Positions 11,170 to 21,559 of a stretch of DNA of 64,000 bases are shown one piece after another (positions within the stretch are counted from its first letter, which is position 1; each line of letters starts with the position of its first letter). The position numbers and the translations under genes are program-made. The notes beneath the pieces were generated by a model, which worked only from the letters and a program-made list of their open reading frames with translations, did no database searches and was not told where the DNA came from. This stretch comes from Microstegium vimineum (lineage: Eukaryota > Streptophyta > Magnoliopsida > Poales > Poaceae), in contig CM039140.1 in the NCBI GenBank assembly GCA_022036555.1, positions 3,003,943 to 3,067,942 on the forward strand, in the 5' to 3' direction.

Positions 11170-11560
11170 TCTTTTTTTCACACGAGCGCAACCCTATTTC
11201 CATTAAAGCTAATGAAAATACAAAGCGTTCAGAAGTTTACATACAAGACATAGAAACAGACAAGACACCCTGAAAATGCAGCAAGCATCATAAGGACTTA
11301 GCACCGCTCAGTTAAACACTTAAACTATCATCCAAACTAGCCTTCATCACACCTTGCAAAACCTAGCAGATGTCAGACGTAACAAAATTACCTAGCAACA
11401 GGACATCACCAAAGCGAAAGAGACATACAAGGACTAAGACCTCTAAGAGAAAGCAACTATACATAAAACAATTGTCTGGAAAAACCATCATCAAACAATG
11501 TCATCCAGCTAGTCTTCTATCATATCCAACCTTTGTCAACTCAAAGCTTATTATCCCAAG
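11170..11560 (-). mobile_element. Possible non-LTR retrotransposon 3' end, fragment
   Basis: A poly-T start (CTTTTTTTCACACGAGCGCAA) followed by ATTTCCATTAAAGCTAATGAAAAT and AAAGCGTTCAGAAGTTTACA resembles the complement of a poly-A-tailed 3' end. A similar arrangement occurs at 29133-29380. No coding part remains, so the assignment is tentative. Confidence 0.3.
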
Positions 11561-12613
11561 CATTTAGGTAGAATCCTCTGCTTAGTGTGCAGCCACACGA
11601 AAAGTCATATCTGCATCCACGATCTCCAAATTAACGTGTCATTTGCTCGGTCCCAATGGCTTTTTGTTCCTCCTCCGTCTCCTCTCCCTTGGTTCCTGTA
11701 AGGTCAGCACCACTCCCTCCCCTCCCAACACTTGCTCCTCTACCTTGTCCAGAGCTCTCGACGTCGCCATGTCACATCGTTTTGCGACCTCCTCGATGCG
11801 AGGCGCAGCATATGTGTTTATTTTATCGTAAAATAATATAAAAGTTAGAGGTGATTATAGAATAATTTATTATGTAGATCGTTACTGAATATAGTATCTC
11901 TGTAGTCTGTACAGCGTGCATGCATATGGTGCTCACAGATGCATTGATGCCCGAGTGATTCAGCTTGACTGTGGAGCTGTTCATTAACCATGCAAACCAA
12001 ACCATGCTGGCAGTAGCAGAAGAATAATTTTTGTACGCGCGTATTCAGAACTTGTTGAGATCAGGAGCAGAGCAGAACGGCAGCACAGCCGTAATACTAT
12101 TAAAGTGCGGTGCGGCCACGGGGGACGACGACGATGACGCCCGCCATAATAACTGTGTCGCGATGCCGCTGTGAGCCAGCAATAAATTTGCAGCGAGCCA
12201 TGCCCCGCCGCACCATTGCTTCCCCTCGCGCACAGGCGTGCGAGCATCCACGACCTTGGTACGGCCACATCTAATACAACTCAGCTCTTGGTCGATCGCC
12301 CTCGTCGGCATCGATCGTCTCTAGCTTCATGTTCGTTGTTCCATGTGAATCCAACCGGCCGGGGATATATCCTGTGAGCGCCCGGCCGGCGCATGCGCAT
12401 GCATCCTGTTATTTATGGCCAATTCTTTGATGTATCTGTGTCTGTGTCCTATATATCCGCAGGCAAGCACGCGCGTCCCATCATCTCAACTCGATCGGTA
12501 GCTTGTTGTGTTTGCTCTGCTTCTTCTTGGCATAGTGCGTGTTTGTGTTCTTGCCTTCTTCCTGCTAGCTCGTCGAACCAACAGAGCTCCTACAACTGGC
12601 TAGGAAGCGAGAA
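11561..12613. other. Intergenic; probable 5' region of the EPF-like gene at its right end
   Basis: No coding frame with homology was recognised. From about 12300 the sequence becomes pyrimidine-rich and carries GGATATATCC and CCTATATATCC, which could serve as TATA elements for the downstream peptide gene. The true transcription start cannot be placed by eye. Confidence 0.4.
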
Positions 12614-13557
12614 ATGAGAATGCGGGAGCCCTCTGCTTGCCGGTGCCGGATATGGTGGTCTCCAACTCCAACCTCGGCAGCGGTCGTGTTGGCGCTCCTG
12701 CTGATCATCATCAGTTTGTCGTCGTCGTCTCACGTTGCCGACGGCGTCAGAACGACACCACGTAGTAAGTTGATGATCCGATGGAGCTGTAACTATTTTT
12801 TGTCCTCTGTCAGTTCAATGCTGTCAGTATATAGCTTTCATGTTTGACAACCGCTTGGGAAAGCTTGCACAACTTACTGTAAATTACAGCAGTACGCGTC
12901 GGTCCGACCTACTGTATACACTGTAGAGTACATGCACCATAGTAGGTACTGCTAGCTGACGTGTCAGGTCGACGTCGCGCTCTCGCGCCTCCGTTAGTTA
13001 CCATCAGATGGCATGACAGCACAAGGGCCATTTGAATAATTCTGAACACACACGCTGACTCTCTTTTCTTGTACCTGTACCTGTACCTGTACCTGTGTCA
13101 CTGAACAACAGACAGGGGGCCTCTGCCTGAGCCTGACACTCGTTCGTCTCTTCTCCGCCGTGTACATCGCGCAGGTGCGTCGTCCGGTCCACCAGGTGAC
13201 GCCGGCGTGGTCGACGACGACGCGGCTGCTGCTGCTGGTGCTCATCACGCAAGCAGCAGCAGGACAGGGACAACCACCTACAAACCAGCAGCAGATCACC
13301 GGAGCGAAGACGACGAAGAAGGCTCGTCGCTGGTGGTGGTGGTGGAGGAGGAGGATCAGCGGTGGTGGTGGCTGCAGCAGGAGCGCACGGCGACGGGGTC
13401 GCGGCTGCCGGACTGCGCGCACGCGTGCGGACCGTGCTCTCCGTGCCGGCGCGTCATCGTGAGCTTCAGGTGCGCGCTGGCCTCCTCCTCCGAGTCCTGC
13501 CCCATCGCCTACCGATGCATGTGCCGCGGCAGGTTCTTTCGGGTGCCCTCCCTCTAG
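12614..13557 (+). CDS. EPIDERMAL PATTERNING FACTOR-like secreted peptide precursor
   Basis: Two exons, 12614-12764 and 13175-13557, joined phase 1 at ATAG|GTAAGT-like and GCGCAG|GTGCG sites, give a 177-residue precursor. Residues about 19-42 form a hydrophobic signal peptide (AAVVLALLLIIISL). A long acidic, low-complexity propeptide follows, with runs of V, E and W. The last 53 residues begin GSRLPDCAHACGPCSPC and hold eight cysteines ending YRCMCRGRFFRVPSL. That pattern is the mature domain of EPF1/EPF2-type peptides, which have eight rather than six cysteines. Such peptides are cleaved, folded by disulfides and secreted, and bind ERECTA-family receptor kinases and TMM to restrict stomatal lineage entry. 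The N-terminal exon is assigned because the signal peptide and splice phase fit; the propeptide boundary is unknown. EPF1-, EPF2- or EPFL7-type identity needs a tree. Confidence 0.85.
13071..13096. repeat. (GTACCT)n hexanucleotide repeat in the EPF-like intron
   Basis: Just over four tandem copies of GTACCT, about 80 bp upstream of the acceptor of exon 2. Confidence 0.95.
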
Positions 13558-14302
13558 GCTCTAGCCCTACAGCCTACACGACGAGACGACTGCTCATGCA
13601 GATGCAGTGTGATACTAGTGCTAGACTGCTAGTGGTTAAATGTAATTAGTTGTGATGCTGCATGCTGCTCTTGCATTGTTTGGTTCTACTTTTTGCTTTG
13701 CTAGTGGTTAAATCTCAATAAGAATTCTCACGCTGCGATCCGGACCTTATCTCTCAATAAGAATTCTCACGTTCAGGTGTAGCCTGACCAGCGCACAGCA
13801 TGGATGTGCAGTAGCAGTGGACTTGTTTATCGGTGAGCGGCTGAGCAGGGGTCTACCACCGATGCGTGCCTGAGCGCGCGCCACCGCAACAGTGCTGCGC
13901 TATGCCTGCCCGTCCAGGCCTAGCACGATACAGACATACAGTCGGCAGATCACTGCTCTCTAACTCGTACGCTCGTCACCCCGCTGTTCGGAGCGTCACC
14001 AAACCCAGCCACCACAACGACGCCATCGCAAAAACGAAAAGCAGCTACTACTAATAAAATACTGAGCTCAACAGAGGCTGGTGTCATACTGCTCTATAAT
14101 TAATATCAGAAAAACCAAAACTTACAGAGGTCAGGACTCAGGACAGGAGAGAACACCAGTACACAATTCCAGCTATCATTCAGGACCAACCAACTACCTG
14201 TTGTCATTGTTGTAAAAAAATAATAATAAAAAACTACCTGATGTCATATTAACAGACAAGGGTTTCCACGACGACGGTCGACGATCATGTATCTCCGGCA
14301 TC
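13558..14302. other. Intergenic and probable 3' UTR of the EPF-like gene
   Basis: A short direct repeat, TCTCAATAAGAATTCTCACG, occurs at about 13711 and 13752. Otherwise no gene or element is recognised. Confidence 0.4.
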
Positions 14303-14929
14303 CTACCTCGGGCCGGACAGTTCGATGGCCTTGAAGTTGTAGGTGGAGTTGACGATCCAGTCGTTGTGGCACGGGACGAGCTCCACCTCCTGCCGCATCA
14401 CCTCCACCTTCTGCTATTGCTCCCACCACTTTGCTAGCCCGTCGCCCTCCAGCATCTGCACCACCTCCGGCATCTTGGGCCGCTCCATCGGGGAGCCCTG
14501 CGTGCATAGCAGCGTCACCTGGATCAGCGACTCCACCCCTGGTCCACGTACCGCCCCTGGAGGTCCGGGTCGCTTTCAACAGCGCCTTCACCTGCAAAAC
14601 CACAACAATAACAACAACTTTTTCATTTCTTTCCTTTCACAAGTTTCAAGCATTTAGCGAATGCCAGCCCATAATGACTGTAATCTACTTACCCAGTCAA
14701 GGAGCATGACGTCGTCATCGTTCACGAGACGAGCGAGGTCGAACGCCCTCTGCCCAGTGATGAGTTCCAGGAGCATGATCCCGTAGCCGAAAACGTCCGT
14801 CTTCTCAGAATACTTTCCAGTGGAGAGATACTCGGGGGCGATGTGCCCGATCGTCACATGGGTGTCCTTGTAATCCATGAGCTTGGCAAGGCCAAAGTCA
14901 CCCACGACGGCTTCAAAGTCTTCGCCCAG
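14303..14929 (-). pseudogene. SERK/BAK1-type receptor kinase, 3' fragment pseudogene
   Basis: The exon at 14693-14929 encodes DFEAVVGDFGLAKLMDYKD, then HIAPEYLSTGKYSEKTDVFG and LLELITGQRAFDLARL, the C-lobe of SERK kinases. It ends at a good donor (TGG|GTAAGT). The exon at 14303-14591 carries the rest in pieces: DPDLQGRYVD in one frame, then SLIQVTLLCTQGSPMERPK, an in-frame TAG after KWWEQ, and a C-terminus close to FKAIELSGPR. The defects are loss of six activation-loop residues between HVT and IGHIAPEY (the family has TAVRGT there), at least two frameshifts and one nonsense codon. The N-lobe, LRRs and membrane segment are absent upstream. It is a dead copy, perhaps a partial duplication. Confidence 0.9.
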
Positions 14930-16379
14930 GTGATGTTACTACTACCAAGTGATGTAGAGTAAACCTTCGAAGCATGACACAATTTTAAGAGACAATATAA
15001 GATTCAAATAATTCTAAGCAATAGCAAAAACATAAAGCACGATTTTATAAAAATGTAAAGCCAAGTTGAAACAATAATCATATTTTAGTATTTCTTTAAT
15101 GCATTTTTTATTTTTTTTTGGAAAACATCTCAATATTTTTTATAACATTTAAAAGATCACAAACTATCCTAAAAATCTGATTTACCTCCCTCGCAGTTGA
15201 CGTGGTGACACATAGGACGTCTAATATGACACAAAACCGCTATAAAGTCACTGTAAATGTAAATTAGATGTTTAAAAGTTGAGAGTCTTTTTTTTTCGAG
15301 TGAAGGACATAAATGGACTTTGGCCTTGAGGGGACGTCACATGAACTTTTTTTCGACGTGGTAATGACGTGAGTGTAACCTGATTTATTTCAGGGCCATG
15401 AATCCAAGCCCGTCAAGAACGGCCGCTGGCCCGAGTAAGAAACAGATACGCATACGCTTGAGAAGCTGTTTTAGGCCTAGTTCAGGCCCAACTAGAAATC
15501 TGAACCTATACGGCCCTGTCACCTGTTACATGCTTCCATTGCTCGCTTAACCAGTGGAACAGGATTCCCTATTGCCTCATAATAATTTATTAGAAAGAAA
15601 ATGGAACAGGACAGGAAGCTTCAAGCTTTTCCTCAGCCTATGCCCAATTTGCTCGCGAGTGATGTTTGTACGGTGAACTGTCTCTAAAATACAGTGTACA
15701 TAAATACGAGTACGCTATGTTGCGGACGTGCGTGCATTTCTGGGAGCACAAATTCTATTTCGCCGCCCATCGCCTTATTTAAAATTCTTCCGGGCATCTT
15801 TTCAGGTGGTGGCATGGCATAGCAGACAGATGCATAGCTGACTCCATCAACGAGCTCAGCAATCAATGGCAAGGCAGAACGCACCAATAATTGGGAGTTA
15901 CGAGCCAGCCCAGGATTCTCTACCTGCCATTTCTTTTTCCTCGTTTCTTCTGGAGCCAGGCCGCTAGTTTTATCTCTTGGGGCCCCACTAAACAAGTTTG
16001 ACCTGACGCCATTGGCTGCAAAGATGGGTTGATGCGTCAGTCGTCGTCGTGGTAGCTTGCTTGCTGCACCGGTGCTCTCTGGTGGGATCTCGGCGAACTA
16101 AAACTATCTCATTTGCTTAATGTTCTCTGATGTGAACGCCGCAGGATGTGCGGGGCGACACTACGCGGTTTTGGTGGATCGTGAAGGTTCTTGTATTTGC
16201 CGCTTCCCTTTTTGCTACTAGTGAATTAGTGATGGTGTTTGGTGGGTATTAACGATACTTACTTTATTTACTGCTACTAGTGGATCTCATGAACAAGACA
16301 TGCAAAAAAAAAAATGTAGTTATAAAAACAGTCGTATTTTATGTCAATCAAAGCGCCGAGCAAAATTTTGCCACCCTTT
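14930..16379. other. Intergenic, no gene recognised
   Basis: AT-rich to mixed sequence. Several short frames are open but show no recognisable domains, and no full-length repeat was resolved. A run of A occurs near 16305. Confidence 0.4.
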
Positions 16380-16780
16380 GTCAGTAAATAGTGCTTATAA
16401 TTTCTACCCTCTTAATTATACAAATGGCTAAACATACCATTTATAATATTCACAGGAGGTGAAATTCCAGTTATAAGATGCACAATGCGCAAAAGAAATT
16501 TAGCTAACGAGTGCTCAAAAAATATATGTCGGATAGTTTCAAGATTACGACAGAAACTACCAAAATTACTCACATGCCATTTTTATGAGCAAGGTCGTCT
16601 TTGGTAAGGATAAGAACCACATGAATTTTCCTTAAGTAGTAGTGTTGTATCTTCATTTGCCAAATCTCTTGTGTAAGCCTATCTCTAATATTGACAATAA
16701 ATTTTATACGTCGATCTTTAAACTGTCTCGGTGCAAACCTCATAAAACTGAGTAAACAATCTTCATTTGTCTATAGAAAT
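16380..16780 (-). mobile_element. LINE-type reverse transcriptase zinc-binding (zf-RVT) fragment
   Basis: In two minus-strand frames one can read VLILTKDDLAHKNG, then RNLETIRHIFFEHSLAKFLL followed by ITGISPPVNIINGMF. This is the pattern LTKDNLA...C..C...ETI.HLFF.C.(F/L)AK..W of the zf-RVT region in plant non-LTR elements and RNase H-like retrogenes. The cysteines are partly lost and the frame is broken, so it is an old fragment. Confidence 0.65.
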
Positions 16781-17056
16781 GATAAAGCATCTATAGGTGT
16801 TCAGATTGATCTCCAAGATTTACCAAATTTGGTCCTTATATTTGACATCCACTTGGATGTGAAACCAACTATTTTAATTCCTAAAAGACATGGGTCAGTC
16901 AGATAGTCGAGGGAACTCAACTATACTACCGTAGTCCAACTACATATCTTTGTTGTGATCACTTCTCTCACTTTCAACCCACAGCGCCCTCGACAAGGCA
17001 TCATATATATGTGTATGTATAAAAATACATAAATGTGATTTCAGGTCCTTAATTAG

Positions 17057-17857
17057 TTAGAGCATCTCCAGTAATGCTCCTATTCAAAGTCCCTAGCCTG
17101 TTTTTGAGGTATTGTGGAAAAAAAAACCCCACTCCAACAGAGTCCCTACTAAAGCCTTCAAAAATAGGTGCCCCTTAAATTCCATCCTCGAGCTCTTGTT
17201 CTTGGGGGCTCTTGATGGGGGCCTACTTATCGGTTTACCTCGTGCTCTTTCTTCCCGATGTGTTTCCTTCCGGCGCAGGCGGCTCCTCCTCGACATGGAC
17301 AACTTCTATGAGCATGACCTCCCCCGTGGCATAGAAGGCTCCTCCCTCGGTGCGATTCCTCCGGCATGGGTGTCCTCCCCGGAGTGGATCCTTGGGTGGC
17401 TCCCCGGTGTGGATCCTCAACCCCTTTCTGGTGCGGAACCTCAACCCCCCCCCTTCCTGGTGTGGATGGCTCCCTCTCCGGTGCGGATTCTCCAGCGCGA
17501 GCAATTCTTTGATGCGCTTCCTCCCGCGATTCCTCTGTGTAGGTCCTCCCAGCAGACTCTCCTCTCTAGTGTGGATGCTCGGCCCACTCTCCTATGTCAG
17601 CCATGTGCGCGGTTGAAATTGCTCGATTCCGAGTAACCCAAAGTAGACCAATGGCCGAGTTAGTCGATGGAGAAGAAGGTTATAAAGAGGATGATAAGCG
17701 GATCTCTCTTGTCATCTCTTAATATAACTGTTTTGAGGGATCTACCATGAGGGACACTAAGTATATCCTAAAAACATAGCCCTCAAAAGTATGAAATCTC
17801 CTCAAACAAAAAAAGTAAGGGCATTGTTTTGAGGGCTATTGATTGAGATACTCTTAG
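17057..17857. mobile_element. Non-autonomous TIR element carrying a degenerate repeat
   Basis: The left end TTAGAGCATCTCCAGTAATG and right end ATTGAGATACTCTTAG form imperfect inverted termini of the AGAGCATCTC type common in plant DNA transposons. Between them, about 17340-17500 contains a degenerate repeat of about 30 bp (CCCCGGTGTGGATCCT and variants) that reads as SG(V/A)(D/E)PQP units. A frame of 174 codons is open at 17112-17636 but has no recognised domain. The TSD was not resolved. Confidence 0.5.
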
Positions 17858-18321
17858 TGTTGTATTCCTACTTATCCTAATTTTATACGAGTTTATGTTT
17901 TGAATGTATCCTTGTAGCTAAGAACGTGTTGTATACTTTAGCACGTGGATCGGCGGTGCACGCTAAACTACTGATATGATAGCGTTGCAGTGGGTGGCAA
18001 CTGACAAGGTACGTTGTTGAGCAGAGAGAGGTGTCCTGTCGTGCATGCCTAGCGTAGAGTTCTGATCCGAGACGCTAGCATTTGTTATCTCGGGGACCAG
18101 TTAAAACGTGCAAGATCTGCACATAACAACAGCCCTTTCCCGCGGTGACGAATGCATCGTCGACACACGATGGACAGAGAATAAGTAGGCTACCGACCCT
18201 CTCTCATCTCCACTCCGCCCTCCATCGGTCTCGACAACAAAAACAAATCCATTCGGCTGTGGTTCCAGTGGTCGAGAGCAGTATACATACTCCTACACTA
18301 GTGCTATAGTACTAAGCGGCG
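17858..18321. other. Intergenic, no gene recognised
   Basis: Unique-looking sequence. No feature is supported. Confidence 0.4.
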
Positions 18322-18322
18322 T

Positions 18323-18353
<31 letters not shown>

Positions 18354-18354
18354 T
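18322..18354. repeat. (GTA)n microsatellite
   Basis: About eleven tandem TAG/GTA triplets. Confidence 0.97.
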
Positions 18355-18359
18355 ACCAA

Positions 18360-19555
18360 CACGAATTCGCTTTGGCAAAACTAGAGAATTCTATACAAAA
18401 CATCGCCATCGTGCTTCTGCTAGCGCGCTGTGCCACCTACTACCTCCGCGGCTCGGCAACTTGCCCGCGCCCACCACCTGTGGGATGTGGCTGTGGTTCT
18501 TCGCTGCGTCCGCGCGCGCGGCCGGCGGCCCCCGTGGTCGCTCGCGCCACACCCACCCACACGCCCAACGGCCGCCGACGTCACCTTGCCTTTGCCGCGG
18601 CCACCGGACCGACAGACAGACTGTCACGGTCTCTCACTCGATGCCAAACCGCGCGGGGCTCCGGTCCCTGCGCTGCGCTGCCCACCGGCCAGCGAATGTA
18701 GTCGTAGAGGCGTCCCCCGGGAGAAGCCGGTAGGGGCTACACCGCCAGAGTCTCACTCCAGGCGGATGACGGATGGTCCCGAAAAACTTGTCGGGCCTAC
18801 CTGGCGGTCTGGGGAAGCGGGGGGGCATCTTCACCGAGGGGCGGCAGTGTAGGCGTAAAAAAAAAAAAATCGGAGCTGCGGCCCGTGGGGCGGCGACAAG
18901 TGTGCCCCGGCGGCCCGCCGTTCCCTCCATCCAAGCGGGCAACTCCCGAGTCCCAACGGACGGTAGAGGAGGAGACTGGGCGGGCGAGCGCGAGGCCCCA
19001 CACAAGCCAGGTGAAGGGCATCACGAGCGCGGCTCAGGCGCTGCTGATCCATGCCCATGCGCGGCCGGCTCGGCTCGAACGCACGCACGACAGCCGTACT
19101 GCGGCAGCCGCGCAACACAACAACTCTCTCGGCCGGGGCCCCGCGAGGGATGAGCTTGTGTACGACCGGAGCCAGAGGGCCGTAGGCGTAGCTTGGCCAC
19201 GTCGCCACGGCACGGCGGAGGGTGGTCCTCCGTGCCCTGCCACCGAGACCGACACTAGCCTTTTTGGCGAAAGCGATGGGGGGATGGGGCCACTGACAAA
19301 CACATGCAGCCTAAAAACCCGAGCAGATCTCAGATCTGCCGTTCTGGCAGCGCATGCCCCAGCTTGTCGTGTCGTATCCAGGATATATATATGCGTCGTC
19401 CTAGGAGGAGTAGGGCTTGGAGGTCGAGAATTGTTACTACGCTGGAAAAAAGTGAAAATCAGTACGGGTCAATAGACCTCACAACCGAGGGAGGGAGCTG
19501 TAGATTTTTAACCTCGAGCACCTCATCGTCACCAAGTCACCCGTGAAGTGTGTAA
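18360..19555. other. GC-rich island without a recognised gene
   Basis: This 1.2-kb block is much more GC-rich than its flanks, and all six frames are open in places, which is expected from composition. The overlapping frames show no domain, signal peptide or splice pattern I recognise. It could be a captured gene fragment or a CpG-rich transposon interior. Confidence 0.4.
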
Positions 19556-19597
19556 ATTCTTTTAAAATTTAACTACATCTAGATCACGCATGGTACC

Positions 19598-20690
19598 TCC
19601 ATCCCTCTAAAAGAGTGTCGTTCTATGTTTGGACTAAGTCAAACTTTCATAAATTTAACTATTAGATTTATAACAAATATTGCCAATATTTATATATCTC
19701 TAAACAGGTTACCTGTGGGAGTGAATTTTTTAAGATTTAACGGTATTATGTTTTTAATAATATGAGGCATTTTTGTCGACACCGTGGCATCCATGGTGAC
19801 TTCATCAATCTCGAGAATTTACCGGTCTAGTGTTTGAAGATGCTCATAATGGTTTGCATGAGTGTATTCATAGGGATGAATATACGCACGTTGTAAGTGT
19901 TTGTGTTGTAATGTGTAATTTGCAAAAATAAAAAAGATTAAATATGATAGTGTGTTTTATAATTCATATAATGATAGTTACTATACCTCGTACGTATTGG
20001 TATACTTCTGTGTATATTTAGTTAAACTCGATGTTACAAAGTGAGAATGACACTTTTTTTTTTTAAAAAAAAAAACAAAGATAGTAGGCCGTTCTTAAGC
20101 CGCCGCAATGACACAACATTTTCAAAAGGATAAAAAAGACGTTAGTTTATTAACTAGACCAAATATGCATTTTTCGGTTAGGAAGGAGTACTCCGTCAGT
20201 ACTAAACAATAGTGTAATTCTAGATTTAAACCAAGTAAAAATATTATAAGTTCGACTAATTTATAAAAGTACTATAAATATTAATATCTCTAATAGATTT
20301 ACTGCAAAAAAATATTATAATTAATCTAATGATACTTATTGGATATTATACATATTTGTTTTCCAGTACACTTAATCAAATTTAAACTTATTTGACTTAT
20401 AAAAAAAGAATTATACTATTTTTGGATGGATAAGCTACCTTTGTCTAAAAAGTAAATCAAATTTAACCTTAGATAGTTGTACTATTTTTGGATGGATAAA
20501 CTACTCTACCTTCTTCTAAAAAGTATAATTATAGACCCCTTCTTTATTATAATTGTCTATAGTTTGGCCAAATCAAAATATTAATAGATATATTACAAAA
20601 AATTAATGGTACTTATTTGATAAAAATAAATATTGGAATTTTTATTTTAATAGGTTATTTTAGTTTAGTACCGTGTTATAATTATATTAG
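19598..20690. mobile_element. Cluster of Stowaway/mariner-like remnants
   Basis: Partial Stowaway ends appear at about 19598 (CTCCATCCCTCTAAAAG), 20186-20445 (GTACTCCGTCAGTACTAAAC to TTTTTGGATGGATAAGCTACC) and 20508-20690 (CTACCTTCTTCTAAAAAG). All share AT-rich interiors with AATTTGACTTA-like stretches. Boundaries are approximate. Confidence 0.5.
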
Positions 20691-20697
20691 TCACTCA

Positions 20698-21334
20698 ATT
20701 TCAAATTATAAGACATTCCAAGAATCTTGGAGAGTCAAAGTATCTTAAGTTTGACCAAATTTATATGGTAATATAATCACATTTATGATGTCAACTAAGT
20801 ATCATTAGATTCATTATCAATATTATTTTCATTGTAAGCTTATTTGATGTCATAAATCTTTATAGTTTTATCTATAATTATTCACTTTTTCTATAGTTCA
20901 GGTGCCTGAAATTTAAGATGATTTTAAGCAACACTAATATACCAACAACTAGTATAAGTTAGTTGTTAATTTTGTATTTTGTTATTTGTCTTTGTGTTAT
21001 AATATATTAAATTTTTGTCCTTATCCTCCTGTAGAAATAATTGTAATTGTTAAATTGTCTTTGTGCCAACATATATAAGATTTTGTCAGGTTTGTAGTTT
21101 TGGCTAACATGTTTTTTATTTCTGAAATAAAAAAGTGCAGACTGTGTCTACATAAATTACAACGAACTAAAACTACAGTTTTAATATAAAAGATATGTAA
21201 TAACTGTCACTCGAAAGAAAACTAAAATTCAAGCACCTGAAATTTAGGAAATCCCATAATTATTGGTCAAATTTGAGATGCTTTGACTCTTTAAGATTTT
21301 TAGAATATCTTATAATTTAGGATGGAGGGAGTAT
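20698..21334. mobile_element. Stowaway-like element with a nested second MITE
   Basis: The left end CTCAATTTCAAATTATAAGA and right end CTTATAATTTAGGATGGAGG are inverted. The arms AGACATTCCAAGAATCTTGG and TTTAAGATTTTTAGAATATC also pair. A different element is nested at about 20896-21255. Confidence 0.7.
20896..21255. mobile_element. MITE of a family with TTCAGGTGCTTGAATTT termini, copy 1
   Basis: Inverted termini TTCAGGTGCCTGAAATTTA and AAATTCAAGCACCTGAAATT bound about 350 bp. The interior shares AAGCAACACTAATATACCA, TTGTATTTTGTTATTTGTCT and AAAACTAAAATTCAAGCACC with a second copy at about 28588-28918. Confidence 0.75.
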
Positions 21335-21559
21335 TTGTGTGAACGGGAGGTACCAGTAGTATTTTTCCGAGCGTAGACGAGGCGAGCTAGCAGTATGTTG
21401 TCAGAGCATGAAGCCAAGTCAACAACAAAAACCGATAATAATAATAAAAAAAAATGGGTGCTCGCAGTCACACGCTCACAGCTGGGCGCCGCTGGGCTTG
21501 CCAAGCCAGCCGTCGATGCCGCGAAGCCGAGCCAGCAGCCAGCAGGCTTTGCCAGGTAA

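Noticed and set aside
13160..13462. Alternative frame in exon 2 of the EPF-like gene
   Set aside because: The Trp/Arg-rich reading lacks the cysteine pattern that is present in the chosen frame.
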